This document shows positions 15,440-24,105 of a stretch of 64,000 nucleotides of DNA, piece by piece. Under the pieces are notes generated by a model. It worked only from the letters and a program-made list of their open reading frames with translations. It was not told the DNA's origin and did no database searches. The translations under genes and the position numbers were made by a program. This stretch comes from Feifania hominis. Its GTDB lineage: Bacteria; Bacillota; Clostridia; Oscillospirales; Feifaniaceae. The stretch is taken from NCBI RefSeq assembly GCF_014384765.1, contig NZ_JACRSP010000002.1, positions 1 through 64,000 of the forward strand. The letters run 5' to 3'. Positions within the stretch are counted from its first letter, which is position 1; every line of letters starts with the position of its first letter.

Positions 15440-16963
15440 TTGTCCAGACAATATTTTATGGGAATTGACATCGGAACTTATGAGAGCAAGGGCGTGCTCT
15501 CTGACGATTGCGGCAACATTGTAGCAAAGCATGTGGCAAAGCACGAGCTTCTCACCCCGAAGCCCGGCTGGTGTGAACACGACGCCGAGCGAGACTGGTG
15601 GGGTGACTTGTGCACCATCTCAAAAAATCTCATTGAGAAGAGCGGCGTCAGCCCGAACCAGATTGAAGCGCTGGGCTGCAGCACCGCGGCGACCTGCTGC
15701 GTACCGGTGGACCGCGAGCTCAAGCCCCTGCGAAACGCCATTCTCTATGGGGTTGACACACGCACGGCCAAAGAGATCGAGTATGTCAAATCTCTCTTTG
15801 ACGAGAAAGAGTTCATCGCCCGCTACCACAATCCCATCACAACCCAGTCCTTTGTGCCGAAAGTGCTCTGGATCAAGAACAACGAGCCCGAAGTCTATGA
15901 AAAAACCTACAAATTTTTGCTTGGCACATCTTTTCTTGTGGCGCGTCTGACGGGCAATTTTGTCGCCGACCGGTACTCTCTGGCGGCCTTTGTTCCCGTC
16001 TATGACATTGAAAAAGGCGACTACGACGACGCCTACATGGGCCTCTGCTGCCGGCGCGATCAGCTGCCCGACCCGATGTGGACCACCGAGATCGGCGGCC
16101 GCGTCACAGCAGAGGCTGCAAAGGCCACCGGCCTTGCCGAGGGAACGCCCGTGATCGTCGGCACCGCCGACGCGTCGGCCGAGGCTTTTTCCACCGGCGT
16201 CATCGACCCGGGCGACATGATGCTCATGTACGGCTCCTCCATCTTTCTGATCGACGTGGTCGACCGCCTCTGCGACGACGCGCGCCTCTATGCGGGCAAC
16301 TACTTCTTCCCGGACACCTATGTCATCAAGGGCGGCATGTCCACCTCCGGCACCATCACAAGGTGGTTCCGCGACAAGTTCTACACGGACGCGCTCGAAA
16401 AGGAGCGGCAGACCGGGCGCAACGCCTATGACATCATGCTCGACGACATCGACGCTATCCCCGCCGGATCCGACGGACTGATTACCCTGCCCTATTTCTC
16501 GGGGGAACGCACCCCGATCAACGATCCGAACGCCACGGGCATGATGTTCGGCCTGACTCTGAATCACACCCGCGCGCACATGTACCGCTCGGCTCTCGAG
16601 GGTGTCGGCTACGGCATCGCGCAGCACTTTGACATCATCCGCTCCATGGGACAGGAGCCGAAAAACGTCTACGCTGTCGGCGGCGGCACCAAGAGCCTTT
16701 CGTGGATGCAGCTGATCACCGACATCGCCAATGTCCCGCAGATCATCCGTGAGGTGACCATTGGCGCCTCTTTCGGCGATACGCTGCTCGCGGCGCTCGC
16801 CGTTGGCCGCTACAAAAACACAGCGGAACTCAAGAAGCTTCTCACGCCCGGCAAGGCGCTCGTTCCCGACCCGGTGGCCCATGAGGCCTATCAGCCCTAC
16901 CGTCAGATCTACAACGACCTCTACCCCGCAACCAAACAGCTCATGCATGAGTTGAAGAAATAA
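15440..16963 (+). CDS. FGGY-family carbohydrate kinase 4
   Basis: A 507-residue FGGY kinase. A TTG start at 15440 with GGTGAT four bases before it gives MSRQYFMGIDIG, matching the N-termini of the paralogues. An ATG at 15428 would add four residues; earlier starts run into the promoter. Motifs: YFMGIDIGTYESKG (5-18), WCEHDAERDWW (44-54), GTADA with catalytic Asp244, GMMFGLTLNHTRAHMYRSALEG (FGGY signature) and GGGTKS. The following kinase 5 starts 18 bases later, so two FGGY kinases share one mRNA. The pair may phosphorylate two sugars released from one compound, or may be a recent duplication. Confidence 0.9.
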   Translation: MSRQYFMGIDIGTYESKGVLSDDCGNIVAKHVAKHELLTPKPGWCEHDAERDWWGDLCTISKNLIEKSGVSPNQIEALGCSTAATCCVPVDRELKPLRNAILYGVDTRTAKEIEYVKSLFDEKEFIARYHNPITTQSFVPKVLWIKNNEPEVYEKTYKFLLGTSFLVARLTGNFVADRYSLAAFVPVYDIEKGDYDDAYMGLCCRRDQLPDPMWTTEIGGRVTAEAAKATGLAEGTPVIVGTADASAEAFSTGVIDPGDMMLMYGSSIFLIDVVDRLCDDARLYAGNYFFPDTYVIKGGMSTSGTITRWFRDKFYTDALEKERQTGRNAYDIMLDDIDAIPAGSDGLITLPYFSGERTPINDPNATGMMFGLTLNHTRAHMYRSALEGVGYGIAQHFDIIRSMGQEPKNVYAVGGGTKSLSWMQLITDIANVPQIIREVTIGASFGDTLLAALAVGRYKNTAELKKLLTPGKALVPDPVAHEAYQPYRQIYNDLYPATKQLMHELKK

Positions 16964-16981
16964 GTTAAGGTGGTGTGATCC

Positions 16982-18508
16982 ATGGAGAAAGTCTACTTTT
17001 TGGGCATTGACATCGGCACACAGGAGAGCAAGGGCGTCATCATGGACAGCGACGGCGTCATTATGGGCACGCACGTCTGCAAGCATCAGTTGCTGACCCC
17101 CAAGCCCGGTCGCTTTGAGCACGACGCCGAGACCGAGTGGTGGGGCGACTTCTGCACCATTTCAAAAGCTCTCTTTGAGAAGACCGGCATCAAAAATACC
17201 GACGTCAAGGCCGTTGGCCTCTCGGCTCTCGGCAGCGACTGCGTACCGGTGGACCGGGACTGCAACGCCCTGTGCAACGCCATCCTCTACGGCATCGACA
17301 GCCGCACGGCTGACGAGATTGTCTACATGACCGAGAAGATGGGCGGCGTTGAAAAGGTCATTGAATACGGCGGCGCTCCGCTGACCTCCTCGTCCATGAT
17401 TCCGAAAATTCTGTGGTTTCGCAACCATGAGCCGGAGATCTACAACAAGGCCTATAAGTTTTTGACCGGCTCCTCGTTTCTCGCGGCGAAGCTCACCGGC
17501 AACTACTACATCGACCACTACACCAGCACCGACGCGACACCGATCTACAACCCCTATACGCTTACCTACAACAGAGAGCTCCTCGAGCTGTTCGATCTGC
17601 GCGAAGATCAGCTCGCCGATCTCTGCTACACGGCCGATATCGCCGGCACCGTCACCGAAAAGGCCGCTGCCGCCACCGGCATCGCGGTGGGCACTCCCGT
17701 CATTGCCGGTTCCTGCGACGCGTCGGCCGAGGCGATCTCCACCGGCGTCATCAATCCGGGCGACATGATGCTCATGCTCGGCTCCTCGGTCTTCTTCATC
17801 CCGCTGACCGACAAACTGAGAAACCACGAAAAGCTCAAGGGTTCGGCGTTCATCTTCCCGAATTCCTACATGGTCGCAGGCGCCATGTCGGCCTCCGGCT
17901 CTCTGACGCGGTGGTTCCGGGACAACATCTACTTTGACAAGCTCGCCGACGAGAAAGACGGTGGCCCGAACGCCTACGACGCCATGCTCGACGAGATCAA
18001 GGACATCCCCGTCGGCTCGGACGGGCTGATCACCCTGCCCTATTTTCTCGGGGAGCGCACGCCGCTCAACGACCCGTTTGCCCGCGGGGCCATGTTCGGT
18101 CTGACCTTAAATCACACCCGCGCGCACATGTATCGCTCGGCGCTCGAGGGCGTTGCCTTTGCCATTGCGCAGCACTTTGACATCTATGACGAGATGGGTC
18201 TTACCATCAACAAGGTGATGGCCGTCGGCGGCGGCACAAAAAATGTGCCGTGGCTGCAGATGATCGCCGACATCACCGGGCGCACCATCAACACCGCCAA
18301 AATCACCATCGGCGCCTCCTATGGCGACGCGATGCTCGCGGGGCTTGCCATCGGCTACTACAAGGACACCAAGGCTCTCGCCGATTTCGTCAAGCCCGGC
18401 ATGACCTTTGAGCCCGACATGGAAAAGCACGAGCAGTACAAACCTTTCCGCAGCATCTTCGACCGTCTGTATCCGGCGACAAAGGAGCTCATGCACGAAC
18501 TGAAGTAA
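16982..18508 (+). CDS. FGGY-family carbohydrate kinase 5
   Basis: A 508-residue FGGY kinase with ATG after AAGGTGGTGTGATCC. Motifs: YFLGIDIGTQESKG (5-18), RFEHDAETEWW (44-54), GSCDA with catalytic Asp246, GAMFGLTLNHTRAHMYRSALEG and GGGTKN. Distinctive features are CNALCNAILYGID in place of the usual PLRPAILYGID, and IPLTDKLRNHEKLKG in the acceptor half. It is in the same operon as kinase 4 and is followed directly by a terminator. As with the others, the fold and ATP use are clear, but the sugar is not. Confidence 0.92.
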   Translation: MEKVYFLGIDIGTQESKGVIMDSDGVIMGTHVCKHQLLTPKPGRFEHDAETEWWGDFCTISKALFEKTGIKNTDVKAVGLSALGSDCVPVDRDCNALCNAILYGIDSRTADEIVYMTEKMGGVEKVIEYGGAPLTSSSMIPKILWFRNHEPEIYNKAYKFLTGSSFLAAKLTGNYYIDHYTSTDATPIYNPYTLTYNRELLELFDLREDQLADLCYTADIAGTVTEKAAAATGIAVGTPVIAGSCDASAEAISTGVINPGDMMLMLGSSVFFIPLTDKLRNHEKLKGSAFIFPNSYMVAGAMSASGSLTRWFRDNIYFDKLADEKDGGPNAYDAMLDEIKDIPVGSDGLITLPYFLGERTPLNDPFARGAMFGLTLNHTRAHMYRSALEGVAFAIAQHFDIYDEMGLTINKVMAVGGGTKNVPWLQMIADITGRTINTAKITIGASYGDAMLAGLAIGYYKDTKALADFVKPGMTFEPDMEKHEQYKPFRSIFDRLYPATKELMHELK

Positions 18509-18510
18509 AA

Positions 18511-18537
18511 AAATCCCCCGCTCACGCGGGGGATTTT
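18511..18537 (+). terminator. Terminator of kinase 4/kinase 5 operon
   Basis: An AAATCCCCCGC/GCGGGGGATTT stem with a three-base loop and a short T run, two bases after the stop codon. Confidence 0.8.
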
Positions 18538-18558
18538 CAATGGGATTGGAGAAGTTCT

Positions 18559-19452
18559 ATGAACTACGAAAACTGCACCCTCTGCCCGCGTCTCTGCGGG
18601 GCGGACCGGGCCCACGGCCAGACCGGCGTCTGCGGGGAGACCTCCGAGCTGCGCGCGGCGCGCGCCGCTCTTCACCACTGGGAGGAACCCTGTCTGTCAG
18701 GCGAGCGTGGCTCGGGCACTGTCTTTTTTACCGGCTGTCCGCTCGGCTGTGTCTTCTGCCAGAATGCCGCCATCAGCCACAACCATGCGGGAAAGCCGGT
18801 TACCACGCAGAGACTCGCAGACATCTTTCTGGAACTTCAGCACAAGGGCGCGCACAACATCAATCTCGTCACGCCCACCCACTTTGTCCCGACAATCATC
18901 GAGTCGGTCGCGCTCGCGCGCTCGCGCGGTCTCTGTCTGCCCATCGTCTACAACAGCAGCGGTTATGAGCGCGTCGAGACCCTGCGGCTGCTCGAGGGCA
19001 CCGTCGACATCTATCTGCCCGATTTCAAATACTGCGACGACGCTCTCGCCAGACGCTACAGCGCGGCTCCCGGCTACTTTGCCATTGCCGGCGCCGCCAT
19101 TGCCGAGATGGTGCGCCAGACGGGCTCGCCCGTCTTTGAGCCGGACGGCATGATGCGCCGCGGCGTCATCGTGCGCCATCTCATGCTGCCCGGCCAGCTC
19201 GCCGATACCCGACGCATCATCGCCGCCATCCAAGACCGCTTCGGCGGGCGTGTCTACCTGAGCCTGATGAACCAGTACACGCCGATGGCAGGGCTCGAGC
19301 AGTATCCCGAGCTCCAGCGCAGAGTCGACCCCGGCGACTACGAGAGCGCCATAGAGTATGCGCTGTCTCTCGGTGTGACACAGGGCTTCATTCAGGAGGA
19401 CGATACCGCAAGCGAGAGCTTCATCCCCCTGTTTGACGGCGAGGGACTGTAG
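18559..19452 (+). CDS. Radical SAM protein of the PflX type (COG1313)
   Basis: A 297-residue radical SAM protein with ATG after GGAGAAG. The iron-sulfur motif CPLGCVFC (C-x3-C-x2-C, about residues 58-65) is intact. An N-terminal cluster of cysteines (CTLCPRLCGADR......GVCGE) is typical of PflX and could bind another metal centre. FKY, NQYTPM and VTQGFIQ are family features. PflX proteins are annotated as pyruvate-formate-lyase-activase-like but have no proven target. The gene follows the kinase 5 terminator by 22 bases, so it may be read through at low level. No glycyl-radical enzyme gene is nearby, so the partner is elsewhere or it is not an activase. Confidence 0.88.
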   Translation: MNYENCTLCPRLCGADRAHGQTGVCGETSELRAARAALHHWEEPCLSGERGSGTVFFTGCPLGCVFCQNAAISHNHAGKPVTTQRLADIFLELQHKGAHNINLVTPTHFVPTIIESVALARSRGLCLPIVYNSSGYERVETLRLLEGTVDIYLPDFKYCDDALARRYSAAPGYFAIAGAAIAEMVRQTGSPVFEPDGMMRRGVIVRHLMLPGQLADTRRIIAAIQDRFGGRVYLSLMNQYTPMAGLEQYPELQRRVDPGDYESAIEYALSLGVTQGFIQEDDTASESFIPLFDGEGL

Positions 19453-19462
19453 AAAATGCAAC

Positions 19463-19502
19463 CACAAAACGGAGTGGTCTTTTATGACCACTCCGTTTTG
19501 TG
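19463..19502. terminator. Bidirectional terminator between radical SAM and WG-repeat genes
   Basis: Perfect 17-base arms (beginning CACAAAACGGAGTGG) enclose a six-base loop. T-rich ends face both ways, and the two flanking genes converge here. Confidence 0.85.
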
Positions 19503-19580
19503 ATCTCAGTACAGAGTCTGCTGATACCCATACCTGGAAAGCAATGTGTCTCTACGATCGGCACAGCGCCAAAAGCTCTT

Positions 19581-21017
19581 TTATGCATCCGGGGTATTTG
19601 CTCCGTCACCAAGGGGTCTGCCACACTTAAAACAGAAGTTCGCCCCCGCCTCGATCTCTGCCCCGCAGGAGCAGAGATTGCTCGCTTTTCCAATGGTTTC
19701 TTTTGGCACAGCCTCGGCGGGATTCTGAGCGTTCTTTTCCGCTGTGAGACTTTCCTTTCCGGCTTTCTCCGTCTCTGCGCAAGTTACACCCTTTTTCCTT
19801 TTGAATACCAATACCAGCAGCACCGCGCCAGCGCCCAGAACCGAAACGGCAATCACAGCAGGTATCGCCATGTTCTTAGATGAATCTGAACGATAGTAGG
19901 GACTTTCAAATATACCGTAGCGGGCTCCTTTTTTTGCCCAAAACATCCCTGTTGACAAATACCCGATATCGTCGTATTCCAGTGGTACTATTACCTCTCC
20001 ATTCCTGTTAATGCAGCCCCATTTTTCATTTCCACGGGCATCCTCTTTCATTACGATTGCCACTCCATCGAAAAACACACTGGCGTCGTTATACTCCATC
20101 GGTATCACGATCTCACCGGCCTTATCGATGTAGCCCCACAGGATATCCCCATAGAGATTTATTTCCATCACCGCTGCCAGGCCCTCGGAAAAGGGACCGG
20201 CATCATCATATTCCAGTGGTACCACGATCTCGCCAGCCTTGTCTATATAGCCCCACCGGCGATATCCGTAGAAGCCGTCTGCCTCCACGGCCGCCAATCC
20301 TTCGGAAAAAGGTCTTGCATCGTAGTACTGCAGTGGTATCACAACCTCGCCGGTCTTATCGATATAGCCGTGTTTTCGGTAAAAATCGTCATCTATTTTC
20401 ATAACCGTTGCCAGTCCGTCGGAAAAAGGCCGGACGTCATCATACTCCAGCGGCACCGTGACCCTGCCGGTCTTATCAATGTAACCCCATCTGTCATATC
20501 CGCGGGCATCCTCTTTCATGACGGCCGCCAGTCCTTCAGCAAAGGGCTGAATATAATCATACTCCATGGGCACCACAACTTTTCCGGTCTTGTCAATGTA
20601 GCCCCACCTGTTATTCTCGTAGGCATCCACTTTCATTACACCCGCCAGGCCCTCAGTGAACGAGCCTCCGCCATCATACTCCAGAGGTATCATGATCTCA
20701 CCCGACTTGTTGATAAAGCCATATCTCCAATATCCGTCTGGACCATCCACTGTTGCCAATATCAACCCATCGGAAGTTTCAAATACTACAACAAAGTCAT
20801 CTACTTTTTCGCCCGTCTCCAGATTCAAAGTGGATACTTCATACTTGTCGCTGGTCACGGTCAGCCAATTTAGATCACGATTGTATGCAGATGGCCGCTC
20901 TGCCCCGGACAACCATGTGATAGCGATCTCCGGAACCTTACCTGCCGCCTGGGCAGACGCTGCCAGACCAAGACACAGCAATAGTATCACAGCAAGAACA
21001 GAAACACGTCTTTTCAT
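19581..21017 (-). CDS. Membrane-anchored WG-repeat protein with C-terminal zinc ribbon
   Basis: A 478-residue protein with ATG after AAGGAG. An N-terminal signal peptide (residues 1-25) is followed by about 60 residues of unique sequence, then seven tandem WG repeats of about 40 residues (RWGYIDKTG..V.P.EYD...PF.EGLA.V), then a transmembrane span (about 385-405, AVIAVSVLGAGAVLLVLVF) and a basic stop-transfer. A short C-terminal zinc ribbon follows (CSCGAEIEAGANFCFKCG). The repeats would sit outside and the ribbon inside. WG repeats are thought to form beta-rich binding folds of unknown ligand. It is a single-gene unit, and no enzymatic function can be assigned. Confidence 0.85.
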   Translation of the reverse strand: MKRRVSVLAVILLLCLGLAASAQAAGKVPEIAITWLSGAERPSAYNRDLNWLTVTSDKYEVSTLNLETGEKVDDFVVVFETSDGLILATVDGPDGYWRYGFINKSGEIMIPLEYDGGGSFTEGLAGVMKVDAYENNRWGYIDKTGKVVVPMEYDYIQPFAEGLAAVMKEDARGYDRWGYIDKTGRVTVPLEYDDVRPFSDGLATVMKIDDDFYRKHGYIDKTGEVVIPLQYYDARPFSEGLAAVEADGFYGYRRWGYIDKAGEIVVPLEYDDAGPFSEGLAAVMEINLYGDILWGYIDKAGEIVIPMEYNDASVFFDGVAIVMKEDARGNEKWGCINRNGEVIVPLEYDDIGYLSTGMFWAKKGARYGIFESPYYRSDSSKNMAIPAVIAVSVLGAGAVLLVLVFKRKKGVTCAETEKAGKESLTAEKNAQNPAEAVPKETIGKASNLCSCGAEIEAGANFCFKCGRPLGDGANTPDA

Positions 21018-21109
21018 TTCTCCTTCTCCCCATAAATACGATATTGGCGCACAGAGGCATTGCTCACAAAAGCGCTGTTTCAGAATCGTTTTATAGTTTT
21101 CATATTGTG

Positions 21110-21138
21110 ATTATATCAGGACTTTCAGTCGTTATCAA
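21110..21138 (-). promoter_or_regulatory. Promoter of the WG-repeat gene
   Basis: TTGATA, 17 bases, perfect TATAAT on the minus strand, about 90 bases upstream of the ATG. Confidence 0.65.
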
Positions 21139-21256
21139 TCCGTATTCTCTTCCCCAAAACAAACATTTGCAAGTTGAAAGTCGAGCGCTCCACCGGCGGT
21201 GGTATTCACACAGCCGCCCCTCATCGAGCGCCGGAGAAACCAGGGCCTGCCTCAAT

Positions 21257-21297
21257 CAAAAGACAGGAGCCAGCAACAAACCGGCTCCTGTCTTTGT
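21257..21297 (-). terminator. Terminator of the thioredoxin/reductase operon
   Basis: An AAAGACAGGAGCC/GGCTCCTGTCTTT stem followed by TTGATT on the minus strand, 50 bases after the reductase stop. Confidence 0.75.
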
Positions 21298-21346
21298 GTT
21301 TTATCTTTTGTCGTTTCCGCTCTATCTGCCGCAGTGTCGCGGGTTC

Positions 21347-23038
21347 TCACTTCTCTTCGATTTTTACCCCGCAGGAGTGAGCCGGATCCGCGTTGAATCG
21401 GTCGGCGCACAGCACACTCTCATAGAAGCGGTAGCCGCCCGAGAGATTGAAGCACGCAAAGCCGCGCTGCGTGAGAATCCGGCAGGCGATATAGCTCCTC
21501 AGGCCGCTGTGGCAGTTGACGTAGACCGGCTTTGCGGCGTCGAGTTCTGCGAGCCTGTCCCGCAGTTCATCGAGAGGAATGTTGACAGCACCCTCGATGT
21601 GTCCGCCCGCAAATTCACGCGCGCTTCTCACATCCAGAAGCGTCACGCTCCCGCGCGGCAGCTTCTCCACTTCATCCCAGTGGAACTGCCGCACCGTGCC
21701 GTCGCGCACATTCTCAATCACATAACCCGCCATATTCACCGGGTCTTTCGCCGAGGAGTAGGGCGGCGCATAGGCGAGATCGAGCTCGGTGAGCTCCTCG
21801 CCCGTCATTCCGGCCCGAATGGCGGTTGCCAGAACGTCAATGCGCTTGTCCACCCCGTCAAAGCCCACAATCTGGGCGCCGAGTATCCTGCCCGATTCAC
21901 GCTCAAAGAGGGTCTTGACAGTCATGTTGCTCGCGCCGGGATAGTAGGTCGCGTGGGACGGGGAAAACGTGACCACTTTGTCAAAGGCGAGCCCGGCTTG
22001 CCGGGCTGCGGTTTCATTGAGACCGGTGGCAGCCACCGTCAGATCAAAGAGCTTGAGAATGCTTGTCCCCTGCGCGCCGTGATAGGGCACTCTCCGCCCG
22101 AGAATGTTGTCCGCCGCAATACGCCCCTGGCGGTTTGCCGGGCCCGCGAGAGGAACTGTCGTCTTCTGTCCGCTTACAAAGTGCGTAATCTCCACCGCGT
22201 CGCCCACGGCGTAGATATCGGGGTCGGACGTTCGCAGAAATTCGTCCACAGCAATCGCGCCGCGCATGCCGAGCGCAAGGCCCGCCTGCTGTGCGAGCGC
22301 GCTCTCCGGCGAGACGCCCATGGCGAGCACCGCAAGCTCTGCCGGCACCTGTGCGCCGTCGCAGTGAACGAGAACGCCGTCCGGCGTCTGCTCAAAGCGC
22401 TCTACCCCGCGCCCGAGCAGCAGTGTAACGCCCTTATCGCGCAGATAGGTGTGCACCGAGCAGGCCATATCGTAGTCGAGCGGCGTCATCACCTGATTGA
22501 GCCGCTCAATCAGCGTGACATGCACACCGGCATTCGCCAGATTCTCCGCTGCCTCGAGACCGATGAAGCCGCCTCCGACCACAACCGCCTCCCGTGGGCG
22601 GCGTCTCTCCACAACGTCACGCAGCGCGAGCGCATCGTCGACCGTGCGCAGCGTGTAGAGATGCTCGCCGTCGATGCCGGGAATCGGCGGCATCACCGTG
22701 CGCGCGCCCGGTGAGAGCAGAAGCTTGTCATAGTCGAGCTCGTAGGTGTCCCCGCCCTCGCGCACTGTCACGCTCCGCCGGGCCGGATCAATCGCGACAG
22801 CTTCGCTGTTGAGGCGCACGTCGATGCGGTACCGGCTCCAAAAGCCCTCCCTGCTCTGCAGCGTCAGACGGCGGCGGTCGGTGATCTCGCCGCCCACATA
22901 GTAGGGCAGCCCGCAGTTCGCATAGGAGACATAGTTGCCCCGTTCCAGTACAATGATCTCCGCCGACTCGTCGAGACGGCGAAGGCGGGCGGCCGCCGTT
23001 GCGCCGCCCGCCACTCCACCGATGATAACAACTCTCAT
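21347..23038 (-). CDS. CoA-disulfide reductase-like flavoprotein fused to rhodanese
   Basis: A 563-residue flavoprotein. The ATG at 23038 overlaps the thioredoxin stop by one base (TGATG), indicating translational coupling; a GTG one codon upstream is possible. FAD-binding GGVAGGATAAARLRR begins the protein. The single active cysteine is in YVSYANCGLPYYVGG (about residue 43), the form seen in CoA-disulfide reductases and NADH oxidases rather than the CxxxxC pair. A second dinucleotide site is VVVGGGFIGLEAAENL. The C-terminal 90 residues are a rhodanese domain with active loop CHSGLRS. It likely reduces CoA disulfides, persulfides or polysulfide with NAD(P)H. Pairing with thioredoxin points to thiol or sulfane-sulfur stress defence. 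Confidence 0.9.
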   Translation of the reverse strand: MRVVIIGGVAGGATAAARLRRLDESAEIIVLERGNYVSYANCGLPYYVGGEITDRRRLTLQSREGFWSRYRIDVRLNSEAVAIDPARRSVTVREGGDTYELDYDKLLLSPGARTVMPPIPGIDGEHLYTLRTVDDALALRDVVERRRPREAVVVGGGFIGLEAAENLANAGVHVTLIERLNQVMTPLDYDMACSVHTYLRDKGVTLLLGRGVERFEQTPDGVLVHCDGAQVPAELAVLAMGVSPESALAQQAGLALGMRGAIAVDEFLRTSDPDIYAVGDAVEITHFVSGQKTTVPLAGPANRQGRIAADNILGRRVPYHGAQGTSILKLFDLTVAATGLNETAARQAGLAFDKVVTFSPSHATYYPGASNMTVKTLFERESGRILGAQIVGFDGVDKRIDVLATAIRAGMTGEELTELDLAYAPPYSSAKDPVNMAGYVIENVRDGTVRQFHWDEVEKLPRGSVTLLDVRSAREFAGGHIEGAVNIPLDELRDRLAELDAAKPVYVNCHSGLRSYIACRILTQRGFACFNLSGGYRFYESVLCADRFNADPAHSCGVKIEEK

Positions 23039-23346
23039 CACAGCATCTCCTCCAACTGCTCCCGGGTGCGGTAGCCGACAGAGGTCTTCTCAAGCTTGCC
23101 GCCGCGAATCAGCGCGACCGTCGGAATGCTCATCACGCCAAAGCGCTGTGCGAGACCGGGCTCCTCGTCGATGTTGACCTTACAGACCTTGAGCTTTCCC
23201 TGCTGTCTCTCGGCGACCTCATCCACCACCGGCGAAAACATCTTGCACGGCCCGCACCAGGGTGCCCAGAAGTCGATGAGGACGGGCAGAGTGCTCTGAA
23301 GCACCTCGGAATCAAAATTTCTCTCATTTACAGATACGACTGACAT
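23038..23346 (-). CDS. trxA: Thioredoxin
   Basis: A 102-residue thioredoxin with the canonical WCGPC redox motif (residues 30-34), an IDFWAPWCGPCKMF strand and the cis-proline segment MSIPT. The ATG has GAAAGGAGAA upstream. It reduces protein disulfides in the cytoplasm, usually recharged by thioredoxin reductase. Here it is the first gene of an operon with a CoA-disulfide-reductase/rhodanese protein, whose start overlaps its stop. A Crp/Fnr-type operator and weak promoter lie directly upstream. Confidence 0.95.
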   Translation of the reverse strand: MSVVSVNERNFDSEVLQSTLPVLIDFWAPWCGPCKMFSPVVDEVAERQQGKLKVCKVNIDEEPGLAQRFGVMSIPTVALIRGGKLEKTSVGYRTREQLEEML

Positions 23347-23378
23347 GGCGTATTCTCCTTTCGGGTTCTTTTGTCTGT

Positions 23379-23384
23379 ATCATA
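23379..23384 (-). promoter_or_regulatory. -10 box of the thioredoxin operon promoter
   Basis: TATGAT on the minus strand, with no recognisable -35 at the normal spacing (the hexamer is CGGAAA). This is typical of an activator-dependent promoter. The start would be near 23372. Confidence 0.5.
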
Positions 23385-23406
23385 CGCGTTCGCAGCAGTT
23401 CTTTCC

Positions 23407-23419
23407 GTGACCATGTCAC
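23407..23419. promoter_or_regulatory. Crp/Fnr-type operator
   Basis: A GTGAC-ATG-GTCAC dyad centred on 23413, which is position -41 relative to the predicted thioredoxin start. It is the class II activation position for Crp/Fnr proteins. The adjacent upstream gene encodes such a regulator. The spacing is shorter than the E. coli Crp consensus. Confidence 0.5.
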
Positions 23420-23423
23420 AGTT

Positions 23424-24092
23424 TCAGCGCAGGCTGTCTCCCGCAAGGCGGCGCAGCCCCGCCTCGTCGAGCAGACAGACGGCGCCGCGCCCGAGCGAGA
23501 CCAGCCCCTCGCTCTGCAAATACTTGAGCATGCGGGTGATCACCTCGCGGGCGCTGCCCAGATGGCGCGCGAGCTCCTCATGGGTGAGCTTGAGCTGTTC
23601 GCTCTGCTCAAGCTCCGCCTCCTCAAGAAGCGCGGCGGCGACCCGTGCGTCCATCCGGCGGTACATCACCTGGTCGAGCAGCCACATCACGTCGCTCATC
23701 CTCGTTGCAATCAGCTCGTTGACATAGTTTGCCACAACGGCAGACTCCCGCATCAGCTCGCGGAACAGATCGCTTGGAATCTGAAAGAAAGAGACGTCGC
23801 TCTCCGCCGCAATGGTCACGTCAAAGGTGACCCCCCGCATGACGCAGGACGCCGAAAAGACGCACATATCCCGTTCAAACAGCCGGTAGAGCGTCACCTC
23901 TCTCCCCTCGCCGGACAGGGTGTAGGTCCGCATGCGGCCGTCGGTGAGCACGAGCACACCGACGCAGTCCTGCGAGCCGTTGTGCAGGATGGTTCCCCTC
24001 TTCGCCGTGCAGTACAGCGCCGCCCGGTTCAGGCGGTCCTGCTGACTGCCGTCGAGTTTCGCCCAGAAAGGCAGATAGTCGCGCAGCTGCAT
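23424..24092 (-). CDS. Crp/Fnr-family transcriptional regulator
   Basis: A 222-residue regulator. The ATG at 24092 follows GGGGTGGTGA and lies 13 bases after the transaldolase stop; a longer reading from 24179 would overlap that gene. The N-terminal cyclic-nucleotide-binding-like barrel (residues about 10-125) has VLVLTDGRMRTYTLSGEGREVTLYRLFERD. A dimerisation helix follows, then a winged helix (about 170-222) with LTHEELARHLGSAREVITRMLKYL as recognition helix. Cysteines occur (YCTAKRG, DMCVFSASC), but there is no Fnr-type N-terminal CxxC, so an iron-sulfur sensor is not shown. Its likely target is the thioredoxin operon just downstream. Confidence 0.88.
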   Translation of the reverse strand: MQLRDYLPFWAKLDGSQQDRLNRAALYCTAKRGTILHNGSQDCVGVLVLTDGRMRTYTLSGEGREVTLYRLFERDMCVFSASCVMRGVTFDVTIAAESDVSFFQIPSDLFRELMRESAVVANYVNELIATRMSDVMWLLDQVMYRRMDARVAAALLEEAELEQSEQLKLTHEELARHLGSAREVITRMLKYLQSEGLVSLGRGAVCLLDEAGLRRLAGDSLR

Positions 24093-24105
24093 GTTCACCA
24101 CCCCG

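Larger units (their letters stand above)
21018..21346. other. Intergenic region upstream of the WG-repeat gene
   Basis: About 330 bases with a clear minus-strand promoter (21110-21138) and the terminator of the reductase gene (21257-21297). I see no gene or other signal in the remainder. Confidence 0.6.

Noticed and set aside
21044..22714. A 556-codon plus-strand open frame opposite the CoA-disulfide reductase
   Set aside because: The minus-strand product has complete FAD, NAD and rhodanese motifs, and the plus-strand frame has none.
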